NCBI GenBank assembly: GCA_007134405.1 | Contig: SLKW01000017.1 | Location: 1-7,113 of the forward strand | Reading direction: 5' to 3' | DNA length: 7,113 bases | From: Paracoccaceae bacterium | GTDB lineage: Bacteria > Pseudomonadota > Alphaproteobacteria > Rhodobacterales > Rhodobacteraceae | Part shown: positions 6,360 through 7,113 of the stretch, one piece after another | Layout of the letters: each line of letters starts with the position of its first letter | Numbering within the stretch: position 1 is the stretch's first letter | Program-made: the position numbers and the translations under genes | The notes under the pieces: generated by a model | What the model saw: the letters and a program-made list of their open reading frames with translations, nothing else | What the model was told of the DNA's origin: nothing | The model's database searches: none

Positions 6360-7113
6360 CTAGGTGTCGCGGCCGGTGAGCGCGCGGGCGATGGCGGCGG
6401 CGAGGCGGGCGTTCGATTTCACCAGCGCGATATTGGCCTCCAGCGAGCGGCCTTCGGTCAGCGCAAAGATCCGTTCGAGCAGAAAGGGCGTGACCGATTT
6501 CGCGGCGATGCCCTGCGCGGCGGCCTCGGCCAGGGCGGTTTCGATCACCGGCACGATTTCGGCGCGGGGGATTTCGGCCTCCTCCGGGATGGGGTTCGCG
6601 ACAAGCTGCCCGCCCGAGAGGCCGAGCGCGGCGCGCATCCGGTGGGCGCGCGCGATCTCGTCCGCCGTGTCCATGCGCAGGGGCGCCGCCAGGCCCGAGT
6701 CGCGCGACCAGAAGGCGGGAAAGGCATCCTGCCCGCAAGCGATGACCGGCACTCCCAGCGTCTCCAGCACCTCGAGCGTCTTGGGCAGATCGAGGATCGC
6801 CTTGGCCCCCGCCGCCGCCACCGTCACCGGCGTGCGGGCGAGTTCCTGCAGATCGGCCGAGATGTCGAAACTGCCCTCGGCCCCGCGATGCACGCCGCCG
6901 ATCCCGCCGGTGGCGAAGACCGCGATCCCTGCCAGATGGGCGCAGATCATCGTCGCGGCGACGGTCGTGGCCCCGGTCCGGCCCGAGGCCAGGCAGGCCG
7001 CCAGATCGGCGCGGCTGAGTTTCATCACGTTTTCCGCCCGGCCCAGTGCCTCCAACGCCGCGTCATCGAGGCCCACGCGGATGCGACCGTCCATCACGGC
7101 GATGGTCGCCGGC
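6360..7113 (-). CDS. psuG: Pseudouridine-5'-phosphate glycosidase (N-terminus outside window)
   Basis: PsuG splits pseudouridine 5'-phosphate into uracil and ribose 5-phosphate, breaking the C-C glycosidic bond in salvage of modified RNA; it is cytoplasmic. The frame is open to the window edge, where PATIAVMDGRIRVGL joins without a break, so the GTG at 7097 and ATG at 7094 are internal codons. Some 50-60 N-terminal residues, including the conserved early glutamate, are missing. Diagnostic stretches are GATTVAATM, FATGGIGGVH, DISADL, TPVTV, AGAK, VTPFLL and ANIALV. Counterparts of the E. coli catalytic residues are seen: the Schiff-base lysine in AGAK (codon 6801-6803), the metal-binding aspartate in ISADL (6852-6854) and the asparagine in ANIALV (6432-6434). 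The usual partner, a PsuK-type kinase, is not in the window and could lie upstream. The gene ends 230 bases before the purB start on the same strand. Confidence 0.96.
   Translation of the reverse strand, partial: PATIAVMDGRIRVGLDDAALEALGRAENVMKLSRADLAACLASGRTGATTVAATMICAHLAGIAVFATGGIGGVHRGAEGSFDISADLQELARTPVTVAAAGAKAILDLPKTLEVLETLGVPVIACGQDAFPAFWSRDSGLAAPLRMDTADEIARAHRMRAALGLSGGQLVANPIPEEAEIPRAEIVPVIETALAEAAAQGIAAKSVTPFLLERIFALTEGRSLEANIALVKSNARLAAAIARALTGRDT

Noticed and set aside
7092..7097. GTG or ATG as the start of psuG inside the window
   Set aside because: The frame continues upstream with PATIA, which matches the family just before this point, so these codons are internal and the true start is outside the window.

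Overview
The window is GC-rich and densely coding. It looks like a chromosomal segment from an alphaproteobacterium of the Rhodobacterales (roseobacter/Rhodobacter-type). The main clue is the 1297-residue protein on the left. It reads throughout like the last structural protein of the Rhodobacter capsulatus-type gene transfer agent (GTA) cluster: the gp15 or 'megatron' baseplate protein with a glycoside-hydrolase-like TIM barrel. This identification comes from recognising protein motifs, not from a database search.

Layout. Positions 1-30 hold the last nine codons and stop of an upstream + strand gene, by synteny probably the GTA NlpC/P60 peptidase (gp14). Positions 47-3940 (+) encode the GTA megatron. 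A 74-base gap follows, with a candidate weak terminator hairpin and a short palindrome. Serine O-acetyltransferase cysE lies at 4015-4818 (+). It converges with adenylosuccinate lyase purB at 4822-6129 (-), leaving only 3 bases between the stops. A 230-base spacer upstream of purB holds an AT-rich patch and two inverted repeats. Pseudouridine-5'-phosphate glycosidase psuG runs from 6360 (-) off the right edge of the window, missing its N-terminus.

How the genes work together. The left half is the distal end of a phage-derived particle operon. The last protein should sit at the tail tip/baseplate and take part in contact with the recipient cell. The right half is core metabolism: cysteine synthesis (cysE), purine synthesis (purB) and pseudouridine salvage (psuG). 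These three do not form one pathway, and the strand layout argues against one operon. I see no tRNA, rRNA, CRISPR array, insertion sequence or attachment site.

I did not find a clearly new system. The points most worth a second look are the glycine-zipper N-terminus and retained TIM-barrel glutamates of the megatron, the shortened CysE tail, and the two inverted repeats upstream of purB.
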